This document shows positions 8,068 through 17,605 of a DNA stretch of 37,202 nucleotides, piece by piece. Position numbers and translations under genes: made by a program. Source of the DNA: Chitinophagales bacterium (GTDB lineage: Bacteria; Bacteroidota; Bacteroidia; Chitinophagales; Chitinophagaceae); NCBI GenBank assembly GCA_030832085.1, contig JAURJU010000034.1, forward strand, positions 1 to 37,202, written 5' to 3'. The notes beneath the pieces were generated by a model. That model was not told the DNA's origin. It worked only from the letters and a program-made list of their open reading frames with translations, and did no database searches. Each line of letters opens with the position of its first letter. Positions within the stretch are counted from its first letter, which is position 1.

Positions 8068-8937
8068 ATGTCAAAAGTAAATGTTGGTCTCGTCCAAATG
8101 GCTTGTTCATCTGATGCCAGGGAAAATCTCGACAAGGCCATTCTTGGAATAAGGGATGCCGCAGCCAAGGGTGCAAACATTGTCTGCTTGCAGGAACTGT
8201 TTACATCACTTTATTTCTGTGATGTGGAGGACTATGAGAATTTCAAGTTGGCAGAAGCCATCCCAGGCGCAACTACTGATGCATTGTCTTTGGTGGCGAA
8301 AGAAACAGGTGTAGTGGTCATCGCGTCCCTGTTTGAGAAGCGGGCACAGGGCCTTTACCACAATACCACTGCCGTGATAGATGCGGATGGCACTTATCTG
8401 GGCAAGTACAGGAAGATGCACATCCCTGATGATCCTGCATATTTTGAAAAATTTTATTTTACACCAGGCGATCTGGGGTACAAGGTTTTTGAGACGAAAT
8501 TTGCTAAGATTGGCGTGCTGATTTGCTGGGACCAATGGTATCCTGAAGCAGCAAGACTTACCAGTTTGATGGGTGCGGAAATCCTGTTTTACCCAACTGC
8601 CATTGGATGGGCAACTGCTCAGGATGAAGCCACCAACACTGAACAATACAATGCGTGGCAGACCATTCAGCGAAGCCATGCCATTGCCAACGGCGTGCAT
8701 GTGGTGAGCGTGAACAGGGTTGGATTTGAACAGAACGGTGCAATGAAATTTTGGGGCGGATCTTTTGTTTCCAATCCTTTTGGCACCCTGCTTGCAAAAG
8801 GATCCCATGAAGATGAGGCAGTCATCGTGACTGAACTCGACCTCTCAAAAACTGACAGCTACCGCACCCATTGGCCCTTCCTCCGAGACAGGAGGGTTGA
8901 CAGTTATGGGGAGATTGTTAAAAGGTTTATTGATTGA
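8068..8937 (+). CDS. aguB: N-carbamoylputrescine amidase AguB
   Basis: A 289-residue nitrilase-superfamily enzyme with the Glu-Lys-Cys triad visible as LQELF (E43), KYRKMHIP (K117) and VLICWDQWYPE (C154). It hydrolyses N-carbamoylputrescine to putrescine, CO2 and ammonia. The full length and the sequence around ICWDQWYPEAAR are characteristic of the AguB clade. The partner enzyme agmatine deiminase lies downstream on the same strand, separated by a 411-nt repeat-filled spacer. The repeat begins on the base after the stop codon. Confidence 0.94.
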   Translation: MSKVNVGLVQMACSSDARENLDKAILGIRDAAAKGANIVCLQELFTSLYFCDVEDYENFKLAEAIPGATTDALSLVAKETGVVVIASLFEKRAQGLYHNTTAVIDADGTYLGKYRKMHIPDDPAYFEKFYFTPGDLGYKVFETKFAKIGVLICWDQWYPEAARLTSLMGAEILFYPTAIGWATAQDEATNTEQYNAWQTIQRSHAIANGVHVVSVNRVGFEQNGAMKFWGGSFVSNPFGTLLAKGSHEDEAVIVTELDLSKTDSYRTHWPFLRDRRVDSYGEIVKRFID

Positions 8938-8972
8938 GGGAACAGCCAGGGATGAGGGACAGGGGACGAGGG
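8938..8972. repeat. Inverted copy of the C-rich core unit
   Basis: Immediately after the aguB stop, 35 bases are the reverse complement of 6476-6510 in array 1 with a single difference (34 of 35). The strand orientation is opposite to the arrays at 6.4 and 12.4 kb, so GGG tracts are on the plus strand here. Confidence 0.9.
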
Positions 8973-9020
8973 TTCAATCTCTTTTGTTTGACAATTTCAA
9001 TCGTCACATCCCTTAAAAAA

Positions 9021-9124
9021 ATCAATCCTCATCTCTTAACCTTAGAACCTTCATTCTTAAACATCAATCCTCATCTCTTAATCTTCGAACCTTGATTTTT
9101 AAACATCAATCCTCATTCCTCAAC
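9021..9124. repeat. 42-bp period direct repeat
   Basis: Units beginning ATCAATCCTCATCTCTTAA start at 9021, 9063 and 9105, giving about two and a half diverged copies with a 42-nt period. This is a different unit from the C-rich heptamers but grades into them at both ends. No open reading frame, promoter or hairpin was seen in it. Confidence 0.75.
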
Positions 9125-9185
9125 GCTAAGCACATCTCATTAAAAGTTTATTCATCCATCCTCACACTTAATCTAAAAAAAAGTT

Positions 9186-9344
9186 TATCCCTCAACCCTC
9201 ATCCCTTAAAAACCCTCATCCCTCAACCCTCATCCCTCAACCCTCATCCCTCATCCCTCAAATAACTTAACCCATAAACTTTCATCCCTCAACCCTCATC
9301 CCTTAAAAACCCTCATCCCTCAACCCTCATCCCTCATCCCTCAA
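9186..9344. repeat. CCCTCAT/CCCTCAA array ending at the aguA start
   Basis: Tandem CCCTCAA and CCCTCAT units form two copies of a longer block, each containing CATCCCTTAAAAACCCTCAT, at about 9189-9261 and 9285-9344. The last unit ends 4 nt before the aguA ATG, so the whole ribosome-loading region of aguA is made of repeat. No TAnnTTTG box is visible in the spacer. Confidence 0.85.
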
Positions 9345-9348
9345 ACAC

Positions 9349-10383
9349 ATGACGCCCAAATCCCTCGGTTACTACTTCCCTGCAGAATTTGCAAAGCATG
9401 AGGCAACCTGGCTCAGTTGGCCACACAAGGAAGCTTCATGGCCAGGAAAAATCGATGCCATTTATCCATCATATGTTGCATTTATCAAGACGCTTTCAAG
9501 GTTTGAACGGGTCAACATCAACGTGGTGGATGAAGCCATGAAACAGCGTGCGCATCAGCTGATCGAGGCTGCAGGTGTCGATATGTCCAACATCAATTTC
9601 TATCTTCACCCCACCAATGATGCGTGGTGCAGGGACCATGGCCCTGCTTTTCTTTTGAACAAAACGAATCCCGGCAAGAAGGCCATTGTGGATTGGGATT
9701 ACAATGCCTGGGGAAACAAGTATCCGCCCTTTGATTTGGATGATGTTATTCCAACCTTGATTGGTCAAAAGTTGGGTTTACCTGTTTTCAATCCGGGAAT
9801 CATCATGGAAGGCGGGTCTGTTGATTTCAACGGGGCGGGAACTGTGATTACTTCAACAGCCTGTCTGTTGAATCCCAACCGCAACCCGCATTTACATCAG
9901 GCGGAGATTGAACAATATTTGATAGACTATTACGGGCAAGACCAGGTCTTGTGGGTAGACGAGGGAATTGTTGGTGATGATACCGATGGCCACATAGATG
10001 ATACGGTAAGGTTTGTCAATGCGGACACCGTTATTACCGTTGTTGAGGAAAACAAGTCCGATGACAATTATGCATTGCTGCAGCACAACCTGAAACAGCT
10101 GAATGCCATGCGGTTGTTGAGTGGGAAACAATTGAACATTGTAACATTACCAATGCCGGACCCGGTCATTTGGGAAGAACAAATGTTGCCCGCTTCTTAT
10201 GCGAATTTTTACATTGCCAACCAACAGGTCGTTGTGCCAACTTTCAGGTCTAAAAAAGATGATAAGGCGTTGCAGATCATTCAGGGATGTTTTCCTGACC
10301 GGGAAATTGTGGGCATTAATTCAACAGATATCATCTGGGGGCTGGGAAGTTTCCATTGCTTGAGCCAGCAGGAGCCGGAATAG
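9349..10383 (+). CDS. aguA: Agmatine deiminase AguA
   Basis: A 344-residue guanidino-group-modifying enzyme (pentein fold) that converts agmatine to N-carbamoylputrescine and ammonia. Signature stretches are LSWPHKEASWPGK near the N-terminus, NDAWCRDHGPAF, IIMEGGSVDFNG, DDTDGHIDDTVRF and the C-terminal WGLGSFHCLSQQ, which holds the catalytic cysteine C337. The start matches the family N-terminus. With aguB upstream it makes the two-step agmatine-to-putrescine route. Arginine decarboxylase, the enzyme that would feed it, is not in the window. Confidence 0.95.
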   Translation: MTPKSLGYYFPAEFAKHEATWLSWPHKEASWPGKIDAIYPSYVAFIKTLSRFERVNINVVDEAMKQRAHQLIEAAGVDMSNINFYLHPTNDAWCRDHGPAFLLNKTNPGKKAIVDWDYNAWGNKYPPFDLDDVIPTLIGQKLGLPVFNPGIIMEGGSVDFNGAGTVITSTACLLNPNRNPHLHQAEIEQYLIDYYGQDQVLWVDEGIVGDDTDGHIDDTVRFVNADTVITVVEENKSDDNYALLQHNLKQLNAMRLLSGKQLNIVTLPMPDPVIWEEQMLPASYANFYIANQQVVVPTFRSKKDDKALQIIQGCFPDREIVGINSTDIIWGLGSFHCLSQQEPE

Positions 10384-10601
10384 AAATTTATCGATTGCTC
10401 AATTGAGTAAATTGATAATGTTGACAAGTGTTTCCAGTCATATCAGAGGATATTTTTGAGCAAGTGATTGGATTGTTGTGTCAACACTAGGTTAGTATCA
10501 AGACAGAAAATTACAATGGCATCTGCATTCAACACCAACATTATTCGTAAACATTCGAAATTGAATTTGCAACGCGCAGGGTGAAGTTTGTTCGAGTGTA
10601 A

Positions 10602-11606
10602 TCAATGCAACTGCGTTTCCACACCATGCTTCTCATTGCTGGAGATATTGTGCACATCCCACTCAACCCTTTTTTCAAAGGGATTTTTTCGCTCAGCACA
10701 TGCCGACTTGGAACAGATCTTGCAAGAAAAATCCAGGCAGCCGTCTGCGTGAACAAACAATTCAAGGCTTTCCCCAAACTCATTTTTGGCAATCGTAGAA
10801 AATGCCTCTACTTCATTGTGTGCCTCATGTACGTTGAGAAACCAGGGAACGGTGAGGTGGCAATCCACATGCAATACAGATCCGAATTTGATGATGCGCA
10901 AGTTGTGCAGGTCAACCCAGTTTTCTCTTCTGTCTGCATTCATTCTTGCAACAAGTTTTTGCAGCAGTTCGTGGTCGGCCTCATCCATGATGCCAGCAAT
11001 GGAACTTCTGACAATGGTATATCCGGTATAAATGATGAAGAATGCAAATCCAATTGCAACGGCACTGTCGAGCCAGATCCAATTGGTAAAAAAGATGATG
11101 GCCATTCCCAAAACAATGCCAACTGTTGAATAGGTATCGCTTTGGAGATGTTTGCCAGATGCCACCAGTGCCAGGGAGTTGTTTTTCTTTCCGGTTTTGA
11201 TGGCATACCATCCCGTAACGTAGTTGATGATGGCAGTGAATCCCACAATCGCCATTCCTGTATCGAGTTTTTGGATGACATGTGGATGAATAAAATTGTT
11301 GATGGCTTCGTATATGATGACCATTCCTGCAATGCCCACCAGGCTCCCTTCAACAGCGGCTGAAACAAACTCAGCCTTCCCATGGCCATAGGGATGTTCC
11401 TTGTCTCTTGGTTTTGAGGCGATGTAAAGGCTATAAAGGCTGATAAACCCGGCGACCACATTGACAGTGCTTTCCAGTGCATCGGTCAATACAGCCACTG
11501 ACCTCGTCATCCACCATGCAACGAGTTTGAATGCAAACAACACAACTGCAACGATGGCTACAACCCGTTGGATCCTGAAATTGAGCTTTGCATGTTCACT
11601 GGTCAT
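10602..11606 (-). CDS. Cation diffusion facilitator family transporter
   Basis: A 334-residue CDF protein with about six membrane helices and a C-terminal cytoplasmic domain. The conserved HPYGHGKAEFVSA loop (71-83) and the TM5 half-site HLQSD (H153, D157) are present. The TM2 half-site, normally D/HxxxD, reads ESTVN here (E45, N49), so metal choice may differ from that of the zinc exporters. The C-terminus has a cysteine cluster, CLDFSCKICSKSAC, that could bind metal. The ATG at 11606 is preferred over an upstream in-frame TTG at 11624. The gene stands alone and is convergent with aguA across 218 nt in which I see no feature of note. Confidence 0.9.
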   Translation of the reverse strand: MTSEHAKLNFRIQRVVAIVAVVLFAFKLVAWWMTRSVAVLTDALESTVNVVAGFISLYSLYIASKPRDKEHPYGHGKAEFVSAAVEGSLVGIAGMVIIYEAINNFIHPHVIQKLDTGMAIVGFTAIINYVTGWYAIKTGKKNNSLALVASGKHLQSDTYSTVGIVLGMAIIFFTNWIWLDSAVAIGFAFFIIYTGYTIVRSSIAGIMDEADHELLQKLVARMNADRRENWVDLHNLRIIKFGSVLHVDCHLTVPWFLNVHEAHNEVEAFSTIAKNEFGESLELFVHADGCLDFSCKICSKSACAERKNPFEKRVEWDVHNISSNEKHGVETQLH

Positions 11607-11714
11607 GGTAGAATTTGGGTCCAATATATTAAAATGCAGTCATGCAAAAAACTTATTCATTCAAATGGTGTTTAATTCCTTGGCAAACCATAAATTGTTT
11701 GAATATTCGCAGCC

Positions 11715-12389
11715 ATGGGTGTAAACAAGGAAGTATTTGGAACATTGACAGCGGCCATGAAGCCATCGGGAGCTACATTGATAGCCGTCTCCAAGACCAA
11801 GCCATCAGAAGATATCATGGAATTGTATGCACTTGGACAGCGGGATTTTGGGGAGAACTATGTGCAGGAGCTGGTTAAAAAGCAAGCGGAACTTCCCGCA
11901 GATATCCGTTGGCATTTTATTGGGCATTTGCAGACCAACAAAGTAAAGATGATTGCACCTTTTGTGCACATGATCCATGGGGTCGACAGCATCAGGTTGT
12001 TGGAAGCCATTGACAAGGAAGGAAAAAAGATCAACAGGAAAATCAATTGTCTCTTGCAGGTCCATGTTGCCAGAGAAGAAACAAAGTTCGGTTTGGATCT
12101 TGCTGAAGCAAGGCAGGCAGCGGCCATGTATTTTCTTGAAAAAAAATATCCTTTTGTTGCGCTTTGCGGTATCATGGGTATGGCCTCCTTTTCTGAAGAC
12201 AAGGAACTGCTTAAAAAAGAATTCAGCGACCTGAAAAAAATATACGATGAGATTCGTTCTCTCTATGGTTCAGATGCATCTGCATTCAATACCCTTTCCA
12301 TGGGGATGAGCGGCGATTATCCCATTGCGCTTGAATCTGGCAGCAACATGGTCAGGGTAGGGAGTCTCTTGTTTGGCGCCAGAGGCTAG
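11715..12389 (+). CDS. YggS/PLPBP family pyridoxal phosphate homeostasis protein
   Basis: A 224-residue single-domain PLP-binding protein with the alanine racemase N-terminal barrel fold. The PLP lysine is in LIAVSKTKP (K27). Family motifs RDFGENYVQEL, WHFIGHLQTNK, HGVDS, REETKFGL, GIMGMAS and LSMGMSGDYPIAL follow in order. These proteins buffer free PLP and influence amino-acid pools but have no established enzymatic reaction. Divergent from the CDF gene. A C-rich repeat array begins 16 nt after the stop. Confidence 0.93.
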   Translation: MGVNKEVFGTLTAAMKPSGATLIAVSKTKPSEDIMELYALGQRDFGENYVQELVKKQAELPADIRWHFIGHLQTNKVKMIAPFVHMIHGVDSIRLLEAIDKEGKKINRKINCLLQVHVAREETKFGLDLAEARQAAAMYFLEKKYPFVALCGIMGMASFSEDKELLKKEFSDLKKIYDEIRSLYGSDASAFNTLSMGMSGDYPIALESGSNMVRVGSLLFGARG

Positions 12390-12405
12390 CACGTAGAATC
12401 TGCTG

Positions 12406-12554
12406 CCCCCCCTCGTCCCTTCATATCCCTTCATATCCCTTGTCCCTCGTCCCCTGTCCCTTGTCCCTCGTCCCCTGTCCCTCGTCCCTTCATATCCCTT
12501 CATATCCCTTGTCCCTCGTCCCCTGTCCCTCGTCCCTTCATGTCCCTCATCCCT
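12406..12554. repeat. C-rich heptamer array between convergent genes (array 3)
   Basis: The array fills the spacer between the yggS and M20 stop codons. A 41-nt block starting TCATATCCCTTCATATCCCT occurs exactly twice (12421-12461 and 12490-12530, offset 69). The 25-nt core shared with array 1 occurs exactly at 12465-12489 and 12513-12537. The last unit runs into the M20 stop codon (12553-12555). The minus strand is rich in GGG tracts. A 99-codon frame across it is repeat-derived and not a gene. Confidence 0.9.
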
Positions 12555-13881
12555 ACTTCTTTCCCGCAAAATCCATTACCAAATTACAAAATGCCCTCAC
12601 CCCTACATCCAGCATGCTGTCGTCGATGAAGAAGTCAGGTGTATGGTGCGGTGCAGCTTTTGACGCTTCAGTTCCTTTTGGCATGCCGCCCAGGTTGAAA
12701 AAGAATGATGGGGCTTTTTCACCGAAAAATGAAAAATCCTCTGCACCGGTTGTCCAAATCCCAGGAGTAACATTTCCTTTACCTGCAGCCCTCTCAAGCG
12801 ATGGCACCATAGCGGCAACCAGCGCTGGATCATTGTAGGTAACCAATGTCTTTGTATCAATCTTGACATCCACTTCAGCACCCCAAGCTTCGGCTACATT
12901 CTTTGCTACCAGTCTTATTTTTTCATGCACATCCTTTTGCATTTTGCTGTCAAGGGTCCTGATGGTGCCTTCCAGTTCTGCTGTTTCTGGAATAATATTG
13001 GCCCTGACACCGCTATGGAATTTACCCACAGTAATGACAACTGGTGCAACGGTCAGGTCTTGTTGACGGCTTACAATGGTTTGCAGGTTGTTGATGATCT
13101 GTGTGCCCACAACAATGGGGTCGATGCCTGTCCAAGGGGTCGATCCATGGGTTTGCTTGCCCTTGATCTTGATGGTGAACCAATCAGAGGATGCCATCAT
13201 TGATCCGCTTTTGTATTTTATTTTACCGATCTCAAGCGCCGAAGCAATGTGGAGTCCAAACACTGCATCCACTTTTGGATTCTCCATTACGCCTTCTTTG
13301 ATCATCAAGGGTGCTCCACCTTCTTCATCACCGGGAGGCCCTTCTTCAGCGGGCTGAAAGAAGAATTTTACTGTTCCCGAAATGTCTTTTTTCATTCCTG
13401 CCAGCACTTCTGCCGTTCCCATGAGAATAGAAGTATGGGTATCGTGTCCGCAGGCATGCATAACGGAAACATTTGTGCCGAGGTAGTCGGCCGTCACGGT
13501 AGATTTGTAGGGGACATCAACCCTTTCTTTTACGGGTAAGCCATCAATGTCCGCACGCAGTGCGACGACTGGTCCGGGCTTGCCACCGCGCAGCACACCC
13601 AGTACGCCTGTTTTTGCGAGTAGGGTCACTTCAATGCCCAGGCTTTTCAGGTGGGTGGCAATATACTGTTGGGTTTTGAATTCACGGTTTCCCAATTCTG
13701 GATTTTGGTGGAGATGCCTTCTCCATTCTATGAGTTTTGGGGATATGGCCCTGGACCTGCTGTCAATGGCAGATTCCATTGGTGATTGTGCATGGGATGT
13801 CGTGCCAACAAAGAGAAGGGCGGTGAGAAGAAGAGATAATCGCATAATCTTGGATTGTGTTCGTAAAATAAGCATTTTCAT
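12553..13881 (-). CDS. Exported M20 family amidohydrolase
   Basis: A 442-residue M20D-type zinc amidohydrolase/peptidase, in the family of hippurate and N-acyl-amino-acid hydrolases. Motifs in order are WRRHLHQNPELGNREF, VALRADIDGLPV, HACGHDTHTSILMG and QPAEEGPPGDEEGGA, which supply the metal ligands and the catalytic glutamate. A dimerisation domain (about 230-350) separates the two halves of the catalytic domain. A signal peptide RLSLLLTALLFVGTTSHAQ ends near residue 32, so the enzyme is exported. The start could also be the ATG at 13875 (AAGGA lies 5 nt ahead of it) or at 13845 (classic 20-residue signal). The stop codon abuts repeat array 3. The substrate cannot be read from sequence. Confidence 0.9.
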   Translation of the reverse strand: MKMLILRTQSKIMRLSLLLTALLFVGTTSHAQSPMESAIDSRSRAISPKLIEWRRHLHQNPELGNREFKTQQYIATHLKSLGIEVTLLAKTGVLGVLRGGKPGPVVALRADIDGLPVKERVDVPYKSTVTADYLGTNVSVMHACGHDTHTSILMGTAEVLAGMKKDISGTVKFFFQPAEEGPPGDEEGGAPLMIKEGVMENPKVDAVFGLHIASALEIGKIKYKSGSMMASSDWFTIKIKGKQTHGSTPWTGIDPIVVGTQIINNLQTIVSRQQDLTVAPVVITVGKFHSGVRANIIPETAELEGTIRTLDSKMQKDVHEKIRLVAKNVAEAWGAEVDVKIDTKTLVTYNDPALVAAMVPSLERAAGKGNVTPGIWTTGAEDFSFFGEKAPSFFFNLGGMPKGTEASKAAPHHTPDFFIDDSMLDVGVRAFCNLVMDFAGKK

Positions 13882-13914
13882 CCATCCTTACCGATAACTG
13901 ACAAGCATTTTCCG

Positions 13915-13922
13915 TAACTTTG
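13915..13922 (+). promoter_or_regulatory. -7 box of the ABC-F gene
   Basis: TAACTTTG, followed by CAG as in the ccmE promoter, predicts transcription from about 13926 and a 27-nt leader before the ATG at 13953. Confidence 0.5.
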
Positions 13923-13940
13923 CAGCCTTTCGAAAGATAA

Positions 13941-15575
<1,635 letters not shown>

Positions 15576-15619
15576 CGGCACTCATCATATGGATTGACAT
15601 TGGTCATGTTGTTGTTTGG

Positions 15620-15644
15620 TTTGAAACCTGACATTTGTTTCAAA
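15620..15644. promoter_or_regulatory. Inverted repeat upstream of a small unknown gene
   Basis: TTTGAAAC and GTTTCAAA form a perfect 8-bp inverted repeat with a 9-nt spacer, 10 nt before the ATG at 15655. It overlaps a near-consensus -7 box (GACATTTG, 15630-15637) with TTG 18 nt upstream, so it could be an operator or a leader hairpin. No regulator is encoded nearby. Confidence 0.35.
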
Positions 15645-15654
15645 TACCAGCAAC

Positions 15655-16035
15655 ATGCAGCTCACCGAAACAGCACCGCAACAGGCCGAACATTTTGAAT
15701 GGCTGAATGCCGTAGATTTTTACCATACCTATCTGGACATTGTTGCTGACAGGCTTTCTGCATTGTCTTCATTGGAAAAGGAAGTTATTGACGAGAGGAA
15801 AGTGGAAAATTTTTCTGAGCAGCTCATTGAGCTGAAGGAAAGGCTTTATGGGATTTCATATTCAGTGAGTGAACACATTGATGAAATGGACCTGGTTCCT
15901 GCTGTTGCCAACAGGCTCGAAAAGGACTTACAAACGGTGCATCATTTTGGAATTCGCGACAAGATTGAATCATTTGAGGAACAGGTCAACGATTTCAGGA
16001 CTGCGTTCAATGATTTTTATGTGAAGGTGCTCTAA
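15655..16035 (+). CDS. Small helical protein of unknown function
   Basis: A 126-residue, mostly charged and helical protein without a signal peptide or membrane segment. Heptad-like Leu/Ile/Val spacing runs through residues 25-65 and 95-125, suggesting a helical bundle or coiled coil. I recognise no domain. It follows the ABC-F gene after 79 nt with its own candidate promoter and inverted repeat. It converges on the mutase gene with only 3 nt between the stop codons, so neither has a conventional terminator. The typical codon use and the clean frame make a real gene likely. Confidence 0.7.
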   Translation: MQLTETAPQQAEHFEWLNAVDFYHTYLDIVADRLSALSSLEKEVIDERKVENFSEQLIELKERLYGISYSVSEHIDEMDLVPAVANRLEKDLQTVHHFGIRDKIESFEEQVNDFRTAFNDFYVKVL

Positions 16036-16038
16036 TGG

Positions 16039-17595
16039 CTATTGGCGGTATTCGCCAAATACATTTCTGAGCACATCGGATATTTCCCCCAATGTACAAA
16101 ACTGTTCTACAGCATCCATTACCGAAGGCATGATGTTGTTGCCATTGGCGGCAGCCTGCTCAATCATCTTAAGGCAATGCACAACTTTTTCCTGGTCTCT
16201 TTTCGCCTTCAGTTTTTTTAATTTTTCTGTCTGCAGATCCCTGATGGAATCGTCAATGGTGAGCAAGGTCGGCTCCGGATCTTTCGCACCCTGAAATTTG
16301 TTTACGCCTACTACAATCTTTTTTTGCTGTTCCACTTCCCGTTGAAAATGATAAGCACTTTGTGCAATCTGTTCTTGCATGAAGCCTTCTTCAATGGCGC
16401 GAACACTTCCTCCCATTTCATCGATATGTGCCATGATTTCTTTAACGGCATCTTCCATTGAGGCAGTGAGGGATTCAACATAAAACGAGCCTCCAAGTGG
16501 ATCAGCGGTTTCAGCAACCCCACTTTCAAATGCAATGATTTGCTGCGTTTTAAGGGCAACCTGTGCTGCCTCTTCGGTCGGCAATCCAAGTGCCTCATCA
16601 AACCCATTAGTATGCAGTGATTGTGTGCCACCCAGGACAGCAGCAAGCGCCTGCAATGTAACCCTCGCAATATTGTTCAAGGGTTGCTGTTGCGTGAGTG
16701 TGCTTCCACCTGTTTGTGCGTGGAAGCGCAGCATCATGGCTTTTGGATCTGTTGCGCCAAGGGATTGCATGGTTTCTGCCCATATTTTTCTGGCAGCGCG
16801 AAACTTTGCAACTTCTTCAAAAAGGTTGTTGTGTGCATTGAAGAAAAATGAAAGCCTTTTGCCAAGAACATTGATGTCGATTCCATTTTCAATGGCAGCC
16901 TTGACATAGGCCTTCCCGTTGCTCAATGTAAATGCCACTTCCTGTGCTGCAGTACTTCCTGCTTCCCTGATGTGGTATCCTGATATGGATATGGTATTCC
17001 ATTTGGGCATTTCTTTGCTGCACCATTCAAACAGGTCTGTAATGATCCGCATGGACGGTGCAGGGGGATAGATATAAGTACCCCTCGCTGCATATTCCTT
17101 CAGGATATCATTTTGAATGGTACCCGTTAATTTAGAGATATCTGCTCCCTTTTTTCTGGCGACTGCTGCATAAAACGCCAACAGGATAAAGCCAGTGGAA
17201 TTGATGGTCATGGAGGTGGATACTTTTTCCATGTCAATGCCTGCAAAAAGGATTTCCATGTCTTCAATGCTGTCTATGGCTACACCAACCTTTCCCACTT
17301 CCCCCTCTGCGAGCGCATGGTCACTGTCGTAACCGATTTGCGTGGGAAGGTCGAAGGCAACGCTCAGGCCTGTTACCCCTTGGGCCAGCAAAAACTGGTA
17401 ACGCCTGTTGCTTTCTTCTGCTGTAGAAAAACCTGCGTATTGTCGCATGGTCCAATGCCGCCCCCTGTACATGTCTTCCTGAATGCCCCTCGTATAAGGA
17501 AATTTTCCTGGGTTGGGGAGGGGTGCAGTAGCATCATCGGCGGTGTAAACTTTATTGATGACTATACCAGAATCGTTTTTGACAGGGTTCTCCAT
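16039..17595 (-). CDS. Acyl-CoA mutase large subunit (methylmalonyl-CoA mutase type), no B12 domain
   Basis: A 518-residue catalytic barrel of a coenzyme B12-dependent mutase. The residues that mark methylmalonyl-CoA specificity are present: Y43 in [17 protein letters not shown]171 in [16 protein letters not shown], and Y207-H208 in [12 protein letters not shown] (equivalent to Y89, R207 and Y243-H244 of the Propionibacterium enzyme). It would interconvert methylmalonyl-CoA and succinyl-CoA. The cobalamin domain with DxHxxG is absent, so a separate B12 subunit must be encoded elsewhere. The start is set at the ATG at 17595: the longer frame from 17637 would overlap the upstream gene and adds no family sequence. 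The ATG is 10 nt after the stop of a 134-residue unknown gene in the same operon. Confidence 0.9.
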   Translation of the reverse strand: MENPVKNDSGIVINKVYTADDATAPLPNPGKFPYTRGIQEDMYRGRHWTMRQYAGFSTAEESNRRYQFLLAQGVTGLSVAFDLPTQIGYDSDHALAEGEVGKVGVAIDSIEDMEILFAGIDMEKVSTSMTINSTGFILLAFYAAVARKKGADISKLTGTIQNDILKEYAARGTYIYPPAPSMRIITDLFEWCSKEMPKWNTISISGYHIREAGSTAAQEVAFTLSNGKAYVKAAIENGIDINVLGKRLSFFFNAHNNLFEEVAKFRAARKIWAETMQSLGATDPKAMMLRFHAQTGGSTLTQQQPLNNIARVTLQALAAVLGGTQSLHTNGFDEALGLPTEEAAQVALKTQQIIAFESGVAETADPLGGSFYVESLTASMEDAVKEIMAHIDEMGGSVRAIEEGFMQEQIAQSAYHFQREVEQQKKIVVGVNKFQGAKDPEPTLLTIDDSIRDLQTEKLKKLKAKRDQEKVVHCLKMIEQAAANGNNIMPSVMDAVEQFCTLGEISDVLRNVFGEYRQ

Positions 17596-17605
17596 TGTAT
17601 GTTGT

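Noticed and set aside
9021-9344. CRISPR-like look of the aguB-aguA spacer
   Set aside because: The intervals between repeats are themselves repeats, there are no unique spacers of constant length, and there are no cas genes.
10516-10584. 22-codon open frame in the aguA-CDF spacer
   Set aside because: It is too short to support, with no promoter box, no ribosome-loading context and no recognisable sequence.
12270-12569. Open frame of 99 codons on the minus strand with TRDRGRG-like repeats
   Set aside because: It is repeat-derived, overlaps the ends of two convergent real genes and has no domain.
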